Shown: one piece after another, positions 7,642 to 17,164 of the stretch
How positions within the stretch are numbered: the stretch's first letter is position 1
Layout of the letters: every line of letters begins with the position of its first letter
DNA from: Allobosea sp. BH3
GTDB taxonomy: Bacteria; Pseudomonadota; Alphaproteobacteria; Rhizobiales; Beijerinckiaceae
Assembly (NCBI RefSeq): GCF_025499465.1
Contig: NZ_JAIMCA010000001.1
Location: forward strand, 372,001-436,000
Direction: 5' to 3'
DNA: 64,000 nt
The notes under the pieces: model-generated
What the model was told of the DNA's origin: nothing
The model's database searches: none
The model's input: the letters and a program-made list of their open reading frames with translations, nothing else
Made by a program: the position numbers and the translations under genes

Positions 7642-8451
7642 TCAGCGCCGGGCGGTCGCCGTCACACCGGGATCGACCTTGAAGCTCGAGGCCTCGATTA
7701 CCGCCGTGCCGATCATGGTCTTCACCGAGATGCGGACCGGCACCATCATGTCGGTGCCTGCGACCGGCGCGAGCCAGGCGGTGATGTCGCGGTTTTCGGC
7801 CATGAACTTGGTGCTTGGCCTCAGCGCCCGGTGGCCGGCGATCGGCACATAGCGCGCCTGGCAGATCGAGACCGGGCCCTTATAGCCATCGAGTTCGACC
7901 TGGCGCGTGCCGGCGCTGCTAAGCTTGATGTCGTAACGGGCAGCCCCGTCGAAGATCGGCAGCGTGCGGTTGCAGGCGGCGTCCTTGCCCTTGCCACTGA
8001 CAGGCATCAGGAAGGCGCTGAGCGGGTCGAGGACATTGCGCTGGTGGCTGCCGTTGAGCGGCACACGATCCGGCTTCGCATCGATCGGCGGCTCGATATC
8101 GACGGCCGCGACATCGCCGCCGGCCAGCGCCATCCGCACGGTCCGGCTCTCGCTGGTGCTGGCGGAACTGACGGCGAAGCTCTTCGGCGTGAGCCTGCCG
8201 CCGATGAGCGTGCCAGTCGCCACGCCTGAACCACGCCCGCCTGTCACGCCGCCGACAAGCCCCGTGAGCTTGGCCGCCATGTCGAGCTTGTAGCCGCTCC
8301 CGTCGATGCCGCCGGAGAGGCTCGCCTCGCCCAGCGAGATACCCAGCAGCGAAACATCATAACGCGCATCGAGCGACGCGGCGCCCGCCGTCCCGATCAG
8401 GGAGGCTGTAAGAAAGAGACCTGCCAGAGGCGATGCGACGGCGGGTTTCAT
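7642..8451 (-). CDS. DUF3108 domain-containing exported protein
   Basis: A 269-residue protein with a clear N-terminal signal peptide (basic start, hydrophobic stretch GLFLTASLIGTAGAASL, AxA-type cleavage). The mature part is beta-rich with DARYDVSLLGISLGEASLSG, the pattern of DUF3108 periplasmic proteins, whose role is unknown. Two cysteines (AACNRTLP and SICQARYV) could form a disulfide in the periplasm. I start at the ATG at 8451, behind GGAGGAGA; the longer frame adds 12 unlikely residues. It is transcribed away from rpmB, with a 320-bp gap between them. Confidence 0.8.
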   Translation of the reverse strand: MKPAVASPLAGLFLTASLIGTAGAASLDARYDVSLLGISLGEASLSGGIDGSGYKLDMAAKLTGLVGGVTGGRGSGVATGTLIGGRLTPKSFAVSSASTSESRTVRMALAGGDVAAVDIEPPIDAKPDRVPLNGSHQRNVLDPLSAFLMPVSGKGKDAACNRTLPIFDGAARYDIKLSSAGTRQVELDGYKGPVSICQARYVPIAGHRALRPSTKFMAENRDITAWLAPVAGTDMMVPVRISVKTMIGTAVIEASSFKVDPGVTATARR

Positions 8452-8650
8452 CGATCTCCTCCGGAACGGCACGACCCCGCGCCCCATACGAATTGGGGCA
8501 ACAGGAATCCTGTACGAGATGCACTCTGATTCGGTCCGAATCGTGACCTGCCGACCGGCAGCACGAAGCGGTAGCGGGTCAGAGCATCGGACCGCGATCT
8601 TTACACCCCGTTAACGCTGACGCCTATGTGAATAGGCAGCGGAGTTTTCC

Positions 8651-8679
8651 TTGACGCGGCCGGTGGCCTTGGCTATGGA
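8651..8679 (+). promoter_or_regulatory. Probable sigma-70-type promoter of rpmB
   Basis: TTGACG (8651-8656) and TATGGA (8674-8679) are separated by 17 bases, about 90 bp ahead of the rpmB start. The rest of the 8452-8771 gap, between divergent genes, shows no open frame worth calling. Confidence 0.5.
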
Positions 8680-8771
8680 ACCCCGACTTCAATTTGACTT
8701 CCGGTGCTCGCCGGCACGTCGCGTGTCGGTTTTTTTGTTTGAGCCAGCCGGGGACGCAAGGAACGATTGCC

Positions 8772-9059
8772 ATGGCCCGCCGTTGCGAACTGACCGGGAA
8801 AGCCACCCAGACCGGCCACCTCGTCAGCCACTCGAACCGCAAGACGAAGACCGTCTTCCGCCCGAACCTCGTGAACGTCACGCTGCAGTCGGACGCGCTG
8901 GGCCGTTCGGTGCGCCTGCGCGTTTCGGCCAACGCCCTGCGTTCGGTCGAGCATCGCGGCGGCCTCGACGCCTTCCTGCTCAAGGCTGCGGCCGGCGACC
9001 TCTCGGTCGGCGCGCTCACGCTGAAGCGCGACCTCGAGAAGAAGCTCGCCGCCAACTGA
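8772..9059 (+). CDS. rpmB: 50S ribosomal protein L28
   Basis: A 95-residue basic protein beginning [21 protein letters not shown] with [12 protein letters not shown], the L28 signature region, and ending in a Lys-rich helix ([12 protein letters not shown]). It is a structural component of the large ribosomal subunit. The length and sequence are those of alphaproteobacterial bL28. The ATG at 8772 is the family start; the longer frame upstream is not used. It is transcribed alone, with a probable promoter at 8651 and a clean intrinsic terminator 28 bp after the stop, as expected for a highly expressed monocistronic gene. Confidence 0.97.
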   Translation: MARRCELTGKATQTGHLVSHSNRKTKTVFRPNLVNVTLQSDALGRSVRLRVSANALRSVEHRGGLDAFLLKAAAGDLSVGALTLKRDLEKKLAAN

Positions 9060-9087
9060 GCGGGCTGCCCTTCCGGGACTGAACGGA

Positions 9088-9109
9088 GCGGCCGCAAGGC
9101 CGCTTTTTT
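9088..9109 (+). terminator. Intrinsic terminator of rpmB
   Basis: GCGGCC and GGCCGC pair around a GCAA tetraloop and are followed by six T residues. It lies 28 bp after the rpmB stop. Confidence 0.9.
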
Positions 9110-9123
9110 CGTTTGCGGATCAA

Positions 9124-9221
9124 GGCGTCATTCTCGGGCGAAGCGCAGCGTAGACCCGAGAATCTCGGGACGAGAATGCACTGGTTTCCGAGATGCTCGG
9201 GTCAAGCCCGAGCATGACGCC
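9124..9221. repeat. Dispersed palindromic intergenic element, copy 2
   Basis: About 98 bp with inverted ends GGCGTCA/TGACGCC and the same internal hairpin ATGCTCGGG-TCAAG-CCCGAGCAT (9193-9215) as copy 1. It fills the space between rpmB and the converging phytase-like gene, whose stop begins at 9224. Confidence 0.85.
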
Positions 9222-9223
9222 CC

Positions 9224-10213
9224 TCACAGCAACTCGAATTCCAGCAGCAGTGTCCGCTGCAGGAACGAGAAATTGTCATCGGAGATCAGGGTCAGGATCG
9301 TGCGTCCTTGCTCCAGGTGAACTGACAACCCCTCCATATTATCGATCTCGCTGCCGAGATCGGCCTCGATCAGAGAGGGGCCGTCGAGAACCGCGCCCGG
9401 CCTGAGATCGCGCCCGGCGATTCGGCGAATGCGCATGCCGACGCCGCGCAGGGGCTTGTACCAGCGTTCCAGCAGCAGCATGTCGCCCGAAGGCAGGAAG
9501 GCGAGATCGGTGATGTCGTAGCCGTCATGGCGAGCGACATTGAACAGCCCTAGCTGGGGGCCGGTCAGGATGAAGCCGAGCGTCGGCTCGTTTTCTTCGC
9601 CGGAACGTTCCGCGACCGCGACGAGTGCGCCCTTGAGCGGACCGACCGGTACGACGCTAAGCGCTTCCAGCCCGCGATTGCGCGGCAGGCGCTTCGCCTC
9701 GTGCGGCACCGGCACCGGTCGCGCCCGCGCATTCATCCCCTGGGCGGCCCAGTCGAAGCGCACGACCTCGTGCCTGCGCTCAATCCCGACATAGGCGATG
9801 CCATCGACGATGCAGAGGCTTTCGGTGTCGTAGAGCCCCGAGCGCGCCAGCGGGCGCCCCGAGGCCCCGAGGAGCGCCCCCATCTCGACCTCTTCGAGAG
9901 CGGCCGGCCGGCCGCCTTGCCGTGCGAGCCTGCCCGTCAGCCAGTCGCCACGGTCGCTGACCGCCACGATGTCGCCACCCGAGCGCGCGAGCCCGGAGAA
10001 GCCACCAAAGCGCGGATGGTTCGACGAGAGGACCAGCCCGCCCTGGAACTGAAGCGCGCCGAAGCGGCGCTTCTCCGGGCTGCGCGGCTCGAAGGCTGTG
10101 ATGGGCCGCGCCGAAACCGATACAGGATAGCGGGTCTGCTCGACCGCAGCCGCGTCTCGCGGGAACGCGAGAGCGCCTAGACCGGCGAGGGCAGCGCGGC
10201 GCGTGAGGCGCAT
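9224..10213 (-). CDS. Exported esterase-like/phytase-like beta-propeller protein
   Basis: A 329-residue protein. The N-terminus RLTRRAALAGLGALAF has a Tat-like twin arginine before a hydrophobic stretch and an AAA cleavage site. The mature region shows GGFSGLARSGGDIVAVSDRG, LYDTESLCI, NRGLEALSV and IDNMEGLSV, the repeated E/D-rich blade motifs of the phytase-like/esterase-like domain. Such proteins are periplasmic or secreted hydrolases, often acting on phosphoesters, with Ca at acidic loops. The start overlaps the cobT stop by one base, so it sits at the end of the cob operon, though no role in cobalamin is evident. The substrate is unknown. Confidence 0.8.
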   Translation of the reverse strand: MRLTRRAALAGLGALAFPRDAAAVEQTRYPVSVSARPITAFEPRSPEKRRFGALQFQGGLVLSSNHPRFGGFSGLARSGGDIVAVSDRGDWLTGRLARQGGRPAALEEVEMGALLGASGRPLARSGLYDTESLCIVDGIAYVGIERRHEVVRFDWAAQGMNARARPVPVPHEAKRLPRNRGLEALSVVPVGPLKGALVAVAERSGEENEPTLGFILTGPQLGLFNVARHDGYDITDLAFLPSGDMLLLERWYKPLRGVGMRIRRIAGRDLRPGAVLDGPSLIEADLGSEIDNMEGLSVHLEQGRTILTLISDDNFSFLQRTLLLEFELL

Positions 10214-12108
10214 CAGTGCAGGCGGCGCGAGGCGGCCCCCCCGGCAGCAGCCCCGTCCTCCTCGAACAGTTCCGCCAGCTTCTCGGTCATCACGCCGCCG
10301 AGTTCTTCCGCATCCACGATGGTGACGGCGCGGCGATAATAGCGCGTCACGTCGTGACCGATGCCGATGGCGATGAGCTCGACCGGCGAGCGCGTCTCGA
10401 TCTCGGCGATGATGTGCCGCAGATGCCGCTCGAGGTAATTGCCGGCATTGACCGAAAGCGTCGAATCGTCGACCGGCGCGCCGTCGGAGATCACCATCAG
10501 GATCTTGCGCTGCTCGGGCCGCCCCAGCAGGCGCTTATGCGCCCAGTCCAGCGCCTCGCCGTCGATGTTCTCCTTGAGCAGCCCTTCGCGCATCATCAGC
10601 CCGAGATTCTTTCGTGCCCGCCGCCAGGGCGCGTCGGCCGACTTGTAGATGATGTGGCGCAGGTCGTTGAGGCGGCCGGGATTGACCGGCTTGCCGGATT
10701 GCAGCCAGGACTCGCGCGCCAGCCCACCCTTCCAGGCACGGGTGGTGAAGCCCAGGAGCTCGACCTTGACGCCGCAGCGCTCCAGCGTCCGGGCCAGGAT
10801 ATCGGCGCAGGTAGCGGCGACTGTGATCGGCCTTCCGCGCATCGAGCCCGAATTGTCGATCAGCAGCGTCACCACCGTATCGCGGAAGTTCACATCCGAT
10901 TCCTGCCGGAAGGACAGCGGCTGGTACGGGTCTATGATGACGCGGGTCAGGCGGGCGGGGTCGAGCGCCCCCTCCTCCAGGTCGAACTGCCAGGAGCGGT
11001 TCTGCTGAGCCATCAGCCGCCGTTGCAGCCGGTTGGCGAGACGCGCGACGACGCCCTGCAAATTCGCGAGCTGCTTGTCGAGATAGGCGCGCAGCCGGGT
11101 CAGCTCCTCGGCGTCGCAAAGCTCCTCGGCTGTGACGATCTCGTCGAACTTGGTCGTATAGGCCTTGTAGTCGGTCTGCGGACGCTCGTTGCCGCGGCCC
11201 TCGCGCGGGCGCGGCGCCTCGCCGGCCTCTTCCGATTCGGAGCTTTCGTCTTCCTCGTCCCAGTCGCCGGCCGGAGCGTCGCTGGCCTCGGAGGCGCCCT
11301 CCTGCAGCTCCTCGGTCGCATCCTCGCTGACTTCGACCTCGGAGCGGTCCGAACCGCTCTCCTGCTCGGCCTCGCCTTCCTGCTGCTGCTGATCCTCGGA
11401 GGACTGGTCCTGATTGTCCTCGTCCTCGTCGGATTCGTCGCCCTGCGCGGACTGGTCGGCCATGTCGAGCGCGGCCAGCAGGTCGCGCACGGTGCGAGCA
11501 AATCCACGCTGGTCCTCGATCGTCTTCGACAACCGGTCGAGATCGTCGCCGGCCTTGGCCTCGATCTGCTCGCGCCAGAGTTCGACGATCTTCTCGGCAG
11601 CCTTGGGCGGCCTCAGGCCTGTCAGGCGCTCGCGCACCATCAGCGCCAGCGCATCCTCCAGCGGCGCGTCGGCGCGGTCGGTGATCTCTTCATAGCGCCC
11701 GCCGCGATGGTAGCGGTCCTCCAGCATCGCGGTGATGTTGCCCGCCATGCCGGACATCCGCCGCGAGCCGATCGATTCGACGCGCGCCTGCTCGACGGCG
11801 TCAAAGACGGCCCGCGCCGCGTCGCCCTCGGGCGCCGCGCGGCGATGGATCGTCGCGTCGTGGCAGGCAAGGCGCAGAGCCATCGAATCGGCATGGCCAC
11901 GCAGGATCGCGACATCGCCGGCCGCAAGCTTGCGCGGCGGCTCGGGCAGGCGCGCCCGCTCGCCGACCAGCGAGGGCTTGTCGGCGGCGAAGACGATTTC
12001 CATTTCGGGCTTGCGCGCGATCGCCTTCATGGCGCCCGAGATCGCCCGCTTCAGCGGCTCGGCCGGGGCTTCCTTCGGCGTTCCGGGCTTGCGGTTGGAG
12101 ATGCTCAT
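10213..12108 (-). CDS. cobT: Cobaltochelatase subunit CobT
   Basis: A 631-residue subunit of the aerobic cobaltochelatase. CobT and the AAA+ protein CobS form a chaperone-like complex that drives CobN to insert cobalt into hydrogenobyrinic acid a,c-diamide. An N-terminal helical region (1-220) is followed by a very acidic, Gln/Ser-rich linker (about 223-297) and a C-terminal VWA domain with MIDAS residues D418, S420 and S422 in [12 protein letters not shown]. This layout and length are standard for CobT. It overlaps the upstream GNAT gene by 4 bp. cobN is not in the window. Confidence 0.95.
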   Translation of the reverse strand: MSISNRKPGTPKEAPAEPLKRAISGAMKAIARKPEMEIVFAADKPSLVGERARLPEPPRKLAAGDVAILRGHADSMALRLACHDATIHRRAAPEGDAARAVFDAVEQARVESIGSRRMSGMAGNITAMLEDRYHRGGRYEEITDRADAPLEDALALMVRERLTGLRPPKAAEKIVELWREQIEAKAGDDLDRLSKTIEDQRGFARTVRDLLAALDMADQSAQGDESDEDEDNQDQSSEDQQQQEGEAEQESGSDRSEVEVSEDATEELQEGASEASDAPAGDWDEEDESSESEEAGEAPRPREGRGNERPQTDYKAYTTKFDEIVTAEELCDAEELTRLRAYLDKQLANLQGVVARLANRLQRRLMAQQNRSWQFDLEEGALDPARLTRVIIDPYQPLSFRQESDVNFRDTVVTLLIDNSGSMRGRPITVAATCADILARTLERCGVKVELLGFTTRAWKGGLARESWLQSGKPVNPGRLNDLRHIIYKSADAPWRRARKNLGLMMREGLLKENIDGEALDWAHKRLLGRPEQRKILMVISDGAPVDDSTLSVNAGNYLERHLRHIIAEIETRSPVELIAIGIGHDVTRYYRRAVTIVDAEELGGVMTEKLAELFEEDGAAAGGAASRRLH

Positions 12109-12521
12109 AGCGCCTTCGTGAAGTAGTGCATCGTTTCACCCGCCACCGGATAGTCCTCCATCCGGCCGCATTCGCGGTAGCCGAGGCGCGGGTAGAACTC
12201 CGGCGCCTGGATGCTCATCGTCCCGAGATAGACGCCCTTGGCGCCGTGCTCCCGGGCCTCCTGCTCGGCCCTCGCCACGAGCGCCTCGCCGAAGCCGGCG
12301 CCGCGATGGGCAGCGTCGATCCAGAGCAGGTCGACATAGAGCCACTCCCATTTCAGCTCGCCGACGAGACCGCCGACGATCCTGCCGTCGTCGTCACGCA
12401 GGCTGATCGCGAGCGGCTTGGTGTTGCGCGGACCGACCTTCGCCTCGTTATGCGCGCTCAGGCCACGCAGAACCGCAGCGCGCGTCTCGTCCTGCCCGGG
12501 CTCGACCGCGATCGCAACCAT
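12105..12521 (-). CDS. GNAT family N-acetyltransferase
   Basis: A 138-residue single-domain GNAT. It shows [20 protein letters not shown], the acetyl-CoA pyrophosphate loop in [10 protein letters not shown], and [11 protein letters not shown] near the end. Acetylation of a small molecule or an N-terminus is likely; the target is unknown. AGGAG lies 5 bases before the ATG at 12521, which I prefer to the GTG one codon upstream. Its stop overlaps the cobT start by 4 bp, so it is translated within the cobS-cobT operon without an evident link to cobalt insertion. Confidence 0.85.
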   Translation of the reverse strand: MVAIAVEPGQDETRAAVLRGLSAHNEAKVGPRNTKPLAISLRDDDGRIVGGLVGELKWEWLYVDLLWIDAAHRGAGFGEALVARAEQEAREHGAKGVYLGTMSIQAPEFYPRLGYRECGRMEDYPVAGETMHYFTKAL

Positions 12522-12529
12522 CACCGCTC

Positions 12530-12880
12530 CTAGCGCGACCGTCCGTCGAAGGTGCCGGGAGAAAGCTCCGTCGGCTCGACGCCCTCGAGGCAGCGCACAT
12601 TGACCGCGACCATCGGCGTGCCGTCCGGGCCATTGGCCTTGGCGAAGGCCTCGATCCCGCAGGTCTCACAGAACAGATGCTGGATCTTCTGCGTGTGGAA
12701 GCGGTACTCGGTCAGCGCGTCCTCGCCCTTGGTCAGCGAGAAGACGGCGGCGGGCGAGAAGGTCAGGATGGAGCCGCGGCGCTGGCAATAGGAGCAGTTG
12801 CACGTCATCGTGCGCCCGAGATCGGCCTCGACCTCGAACGCGACCCGCCCGCAATGGCAACTGCCCTCGTAGCGCGCCAT
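12530..12880 (-). CDS. GFA family protein (glutathione-dependent formaldehyde-activating enzyme/centromere protein V fold)
   Basis: A 116-residue protein with the zinc-binding cysteines of the GFA fold: CHCG near residue 8, CNCSYCQRRG in the middle and CETCG later. Family members bind two zinc ions; the founding enzyme joins formaldehyde and glutathione, but most small homologues are uncharacterised. I start at the ATG at 12880, behind GGAAGG, giving the usual length; a longer frame upstream overlaps cobS. It sits between cobS (14 bp gap) and the GNAT gene (8 bp gap) in the cob operon. Confidence 0.85.
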   Translation of the reverse strand: MARYEGSCHCGRVAFEVEADLGRTMTCNCSYCQRRGSILTFSPAAVFSLTKGEDALTEYRFHTQKIQHLFCETCGIEAFAKANGPDGTPMVAVNVRCLEGVEPTELSPGTFDGRSR

Positions 12881-12894
12881 GGCCCGCCTTCCCG

Positions 12895-13881
12895 TCAGCT
12901 CAGAACGACATTCGCCGCGCTCTCCGGCAACTCCTTGCCGAAGGAGCGCTGGAAGAACTCGGCCACCAGCGTGCGCTCCATCTCGTCGCACTTGTTCAGG
13001 AAGGTGACGCGGAAGGCGAAGCCGATATCGCCGAAGATCGCCGCGTTCTCGGCCCAGGTGATGACCGTGCGCGGGCTCATCACGGTCGAGAGGTCGCCAT
13101 TCATGAAGGCGTTGCGGGTGAGATCGGCGACGCGGACCATCTTGTTGACGATGTCCTTGCCGTCCGGCGCCTTCTGGTAGTGCTTCGACTTGGCGAGAAC
13201 GATCTCGACCTCGTTGTCGTGCGGCAGGTAGTTCAGCGTGGTGACGATCGACCAGCGATCCATCTGACCCTGATTGATCTGCTGCGTGCCGTGATAGAGG
13301 CCAGAGGTGTCGCCGAGGCCGACCGTGTTGGCGGTGGCGAACATGCGGAAGGCGGGGTGCGGGCGGATGACGCGCTTCTGGTCGAGGAGCGTCAGCTTGC
13401 CGGACTGCTCGAGCACGCGCTGGATCACGAACATCACGTCCGGGCGGCCGGCATCATATTCGTCGAAGACGAGCGCGATGTTGTTCTGCAGCGCCCAGGG
13501 CAGGATGCCATCCTGGAACTCGGTGACCTGCTTGCCTTCCTTGAGCACGATCGCATCCTTGCCGACGAGATCGAGGCGCGAGACGTGGCTGTCGAGGTTG
13601 ACGCGGACACAGGGCCAGTTCAGCCGGGCCGCTACCTGCTCGATATGGGTCGACTTGCCGGTGCCGTGATAGCCCGAGATCATGACGCGGCGGTTATGCG
13701 CGAAGCCGGCGAGGATCGCGAGCGTCGTGTCGCGGTCGAAGCGGTAGTCCGGATCGAGATCCGGCACATGCGGATCGGTCGCGGAATAGGCCGGCACCTC
13801 GAGGTCCGAATCGATCCCGAAGGTCTGCCGCACCGAAAGCTTCATGTCGGGCAGGCCGGGCACGTTCGTCGTCGTCATCAT
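12895..13881 (-). CDS. cobS: Cobaltochelatase subunit CobS
   Basis: A 328-residue AAA+ ATPase of the aerobic cobaltochelatase. It has a Walker A GYHGTGKS at residues 70-77, a Walker B in [10 protein letters not shown] at about 136-143, and an [16 protein letters not shown] sensor region. With CobT it powers cobalt insertion by CobN. I start at MMTTTNVPG (13881), preceded by CTGGAGAC, which gives the family length; the 45-codon upstream extension is not conserved-looking. It is first in a run of four same-strand genes ending in cobT and a phytase-like gene. Confidence 0.95.
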   Translation of the reverse strand: MMTTTNVPGLPDMKLSVRQTFGIDSDLEVPAYSATDPHVPDLDPDYRFDRDTTLAILAGFAHNRRVMISGYHGTGKSTHIEQVAARLNWPCVRVNLDSHVSRLDLVGKDAIVLKEGKQVTEFQDGILPWALQNNIALVFDEYDAGRPDVMFVIQRVLEQSGKLTLLDQKRVIRPHPAFRMFATANTVGLGDTSGLYHGTQQINQGQMDRWSIVTTLNYLPHDNEVEIVLAKSKHYQKAPDGKDIVNKMVRVADLTRNAFMNGDLSTVMSPRTVITWAENAAIFGDIGFAFRVTFLNKCDEMERTLVAEFFQRSFGKELPESAANVVLS

Positions 13882-14046
13882 CGTGTCTCCAGGCACGGGG
13901 CCATAAACGGCATTCTGCCGTTGCCCAGAGCCGACCAGGGAGGGAGGCGGATCGTCCCTCATTAGATCGAAAGGGCGGATGCGGCAATTCGCAAAGCTGC
14001 ACCCTGGCCCACGCAAAGGGCATGCCGGCTCAGTGTCCCCCGCGCC

Positions 14047-15192
14047 TCACGCCCGTCTGCCGAGAAGGTCCCGCACCATTGCGGCGGCATTGCGCGCGCC
14101 GTCCAGCGCGAGGCCCGGGGCTGAGGGAATCCGTCCGATCGAGGCCGCGACCGCCGCCGTGAGCGCGACCGGCGTCACGGCTTGCGAACCCGAGAGCCGC
14201 AGGCAGAGCGCGAGCCCGGACTGCTCCATCGCCTCCGCGCGGATGGCCTGCTCGGTTTCGTTCCCGTCATCGAACGGCACCACGATGGCCGGCCGGCCGG
14301 CAGCGACGAGATCGAGCACCGTATTATAGCCGGCCTGGCTGATCGAGAGCGCGCAGCCTGCCAGCAGTGCCGGGAAATCCGGCCTGGCTCGCTCGACCGC
14401 GACATGGGCAGGCGCATCGGCCACCAGCCTCTGGAAGGCATTTTCCGCCACGCCGCGCCCGACGAGGATGCGCCAGCGCCAATCGACCGAGCCGAGGCGG
14501 GCCGCCGCGATAGCGACCCTGAAAAGCGGCAACGCCGCCGCAGAGCCACCACCGGATACGAAGATCTCTCCATTCTCGACAGCAGCACCAGGAGCCGATG
14601 TTTCCGCCAGATAGCCTGTATAGCGAAGCTTGGCCGCGAGCCCCTCCTCCACTGGCCATGAACGGTCAAGCGGCAGGAAGCTCTCATCGCCATGCACCAG
14701 AACGGCGTCGAACAGGCGCGCGATCCGCTCGTTCGCTTCAACGATGCGGCGGGGGCGCGGCCTCACCAACACGTCCCGCACCGAGGACAGCACCAGCGCC
14801 TTCGGATTAGCCGCCTTTGCCGCGGCGATCAGCGCCAGGAACTCGCCCGCCATCTGCCGGCGCCCGAAGGGAAAATGCTCGGTGACGACGACATCGGGCT
14901 TCAACTCCGCCGCCAACGCCTCCAGCAGCGCAATGCGCTCGGCCATGCGCTCGGCCGTGGCGGGCTGCCCGTGCTCGTCGAGCAAGTTGCGGAAATCGAC
15001 GCCCTCCGTCCTCACCGGCGGCAACTGGACGAAAGCGAAGGGCTCGCGGTCCATCGCCCTCAACGGCATGCCACCGCTCACCAACGTTACCGAAAAGCCG
15101 TCCGCCGCCAGCGCCCGCGCGAGATTGGCGGCCCGCACCAGATGGCCGGAGCCGAGCAAATGCGTCACCGCGATGAGCGCGCGCCTGCTCAT
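14047..15192 (-). CDS. MurG-like glycosyltransferase (GT28-type C-terminal domain)
   Basis: A 381-residue protein opening with LIAVTHLLGSGHLVRAANLA, a GHxxRA nucleotide-sugar transferase start, and carrying a C-terminal donor-binding region with SISQAGYNTVLDLVAAGRP followed by VPFDDGNETEQAIRAE. This is the GT-B layout of MurG/GT28 enzymes, which move a sugar from a UDP-sugar to a lipid or glycan acceptor at the membrane face. Its start overlaps the preceding GT4 gene by 4 bp. It is the last gene of the leftward set that begins with the degenerate ABC protein. It is not MurG itself, given the context and divergent sequence. Confidence 0.8.
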   Translation of the reverse strand: MSRRALIAVTHLLGSGHLVRAANLARALAADGFSVTLVSGGMPLRAMDREPFAFVQLPPVRTEGVDFRNLLDEHGQPATAERMAERIALLEALAAELKPDVVVTEHFPFGRRQMAGEFLALIAAAKAANPKALVLSSVRDVLVRPRPRRIVEANERIARLFDAVLVHGDESFLPLDRSWPVEEGLAAKLRYTGYLAETSAPGAAVENGEIFVSGGGSAAALPLFRVAIAAARLGSVDWRWRILVGRGVAENAFQRLVADAPAHVAVERARPDFPALLAGCALSISQAGYNTVLDLVAAGRPAIVVPFDDGNETEQAIRAEAMEQSGLALCLRLSGSQAVTPVALTAAVAASIGRIPSAPGLALDGARNAAAMVRDLLGRRA

Positions 15193-16442
15193 GCCGCCCC
15201 ACCGCCGGCCGAGGCTCGTAACAATGCGGCGATGCGGTCCAGCCCGGCGGCGGCCGAGAAGGAGGCGTTGAGCCGTTCGAAGGCAGCTTTGCCGAGCGCG
15301 GCCCGCCTCTCCGGCGAGCGCGCGAGCTCCGCCAGCGCGGCAGCAAGCGCATCGGGATCGCCCGGCGGCACCAACAGCCCCTCGACACCCGGGCGCACGA
15401 ATTCGGGAATGCCGGCGAAATCGGTCGCGACGATGGGCAGGCCCTGGCTCGCCGCCTCCATCACCACATTGGGCAAACCGTCGCGGTCGCCATTGCCGGC
15501 CTGCTTCGAGGGCAGCACGAAGAGATCAGCGTCCCGGAGCGCGGCAACGACATCGTCCTGCGCCTTCGGCCCGGCCCAGACGACCCGGTCGGAGAGGCCG
15601 AGCGCCTGCGCGCTCTCCTGAAGCGCCTTCAGCATCTCGCCGCCGCCGATATGGGTCAGCCGCCAATGCGAGTTGCAGGGCAGCCGCGACAGGGCCTCCA
15701 GCAGGTCGTCGAAGCCTTTCTTCGCCACCGCCCTCCCGATGGTGACGAAGCGCACCGGGTCAGCCGGATCGGAACCGTCCCGCAACGAGCGCGGGCCAGG
15801 CGCCGGAAAGCGCGCGAGGTCGAGCCCGTGATAGACCAGCGCCACCTGGCCCGGCCGGTCCGACAGCCGCTCGAGCTCGCGATGCCCGTCCACGGTGCAG
15901 GTCACGCCCCAGGCAGCATCAGCGATCTTCTCGCGCCGCTCCCAATCCGGCGTCGTCCAGATGTCCTTGGCATGAGCTGAAAACGACCAGCTCAGGCCCC
16001 GCAACAGCGCGGCATAGCGGATGACCGAGGCCGGCGTGTGCAGGTAGTGGACATGCAGATGCCCAATGTCCCGCGGCAATTCGCGCGCCAACACGCAGGC
16101 CTGGCCCAGGCGCCGCAAGCGGTTGCGCGTGCGGTCGCGGACGAGATCTCGCAGGAAGACCGGCAGCAGCCTGGCGATGCCCGGCTTCGCCAGCGCCGCA
16201 AGCATACCGCGCCACACCCGCCCCGGCTCGTCCCGCAGATATTCCGGGAGGTAGCGCAACGGCGCGGTGATCTGCCCATGCATCAGATGCCTCGCGCCAT
16301 CCGTCGGGTGTCGCAGCGACCAAATCTCGAAGGAAAGCCCGCGCTGCTGCAACCCGAGCAGCTCCTGCGCGATGAAGGTCTCCGACAGGCGCGGATAGCC
16401 CTTCATCGCCACGGCGATGCGCGGCTGGGGCTTGTCGCTCAT
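15189..16442 (-). CDS. Glycosyltransferase family 4 protein, colanic-acid WcaL-like
   Basis: A 417-residue GT-B enzyme. The start MKGYPRLSETFIAQEL is typical of WcaL/ExoL-like family 4 transferases. The C-terminal donor domain has TIGRAVAKKGFDDLLEAL, VWAGPKAQDDV, FVLPSKQAGNGDRDGLPNV and EAASQGLPIVATDFAGIPEF with its conserved E-x7-E stretch. It probably adds a hexose to a lipid-linked or surface glycan. 4-bp overlaps with both neighbours indicate one tightly coupled transcript with the methyltransferase-like protein and the MurG-like transferase. Confidence 0.88.
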   Translation of the reverse strand: MSDKPQPRIAVAMKGYPRLSETFIAQELLGLQQRGLSFEIWSLRHPTDGARHLMHGQITAPLRYLPEYLRDEPGRVWRGMLAALAKPGIARLLPVFLRDLVRDRTRNRLRRLGQACVLARELPRDIGHLHVHYLHTPASVIRYAALLRGLSWSFSAHAKDIWTTPDWERREKIADAAWGVTCTVDGHRELERLSDRPGQVALVYHGLDLARFPAPGPRSLRDGSDPADPVRFVTIGRAVAKKGFDDLLEALSRLPCNSHWRLTHIGGGEMLKALQESAQALGLSDRVVWAGPKAQDDVVAALRDADLFVLPSKQAGNGDRDGLPNVVMEAASQGLPIVATDFAGIPEFVRPGVEGLLVPPGDPDALAAALAELARSPERRAALGKAAFERLNASFSAAAGLDRIAALLRASAGGGAA

Positions 16443-17155
16443 CGACGGCCGATCAGCATGAAGCGCGTATAGTTCTTCGTCGGCCGCGCCCCGGTGAACC
16501 AGACCTCCGAAAGCCCGGCCTGCTCGCGAAAGGCATCGAGCGAGGGCACGCAGCTGCGGTGGTCAGGCTCACGGAAATAGTCGTTCGACTGTAACACCAG
16601 CGGCAGCCCCTTGGGCAGCGTCGCGACCCATCCCGGAACATCGTCGAGGTGCTCGCAGCTCGTATTGATGACGAGCCCCGGCGCGGGCGACTGCGCAGCG
16701 AAATCCAGCGCCATCATGTCGGCGGTCATCGCGCGGAAGCGCCCGGCTGCGACATGGCGATGATTCAGCGTCTCCGCGACCGACGCGCAGGTAGCGTCGA
16801 TATCGAGGCTCACAACCTCGGAAATCGACAGGCGCGGATCGTCGAGCAGCAGCGCCCCGAGCACGCCATACCAGGCGCCGAGCACCCAGACCGGGCCCCC
16901 CGGCTTCGGAAAGCTCTCGGCCAGCGCCTCGACCAGCCATTGCTTCGAGGCGATCTGCTTGTGGTTGCAGGCGATCGAGAGGTCCGGCGGCGCGCCCTTG
17001 CCGTAAAGGCGCGCCACATCGGCGACGATGCGGTTGCCCGAGAGCGTCGCCATACCGCGCAGCAGGTCGTGGAAGGACTCGATCGGCGGCTCGGGCGTCA
17101 TGGTTCCGTGGCGGTCGGCAAAAAACTCGCGGACCATAGGCAGCGTCGCGGCCAA
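16439..17155 (-). CDS. Class I methyltransferase-like protein
   Basis: A 238-residue protein with a Rossmann-type core: VWVLGAWYGVLGALLL resembles methyltransferase motif I, VVSLDIDATCASVAE gives the acidic end of strand 2, and TADMMALDF and VINTSCEHLDDV follow in order. It is therefore likely to bind S-adenosylmethionine, but the acceptor is unknown. The start is uncertain: TTG at 17155 has GAGG 7 bases upstream, while ATG at 17137 or 17101 lacks a good site. It lies 10 bp after the cyclase gene and overlaps the GT4 gene by 4 bp, so modification of a glycan is a reasonable guess. Confidence 0.7.
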   Translation of the reverse strand: MAATLPMVREFFADRHGTMTPEPPIESFHDLLRGMATLSGNRIVADVARLYGKGAPPDLSIACNHKQIASKQWLVEALAESFPKPGGPVWVLGAWYGVLGALLLDDPRLSISEVVSLDIDATCASVAETLNHRHVAAGRFRAMTADMMALDFAAQSPAPGLVINTSCEHLDDVPGWVATLPKGLPLVLQSNDYFREPDHRSCVPSLDAFREQAGLSEVWFTGARPTKNYTRFMLIGRR

Positions 17156-17164
17156 AGGCCAGCC

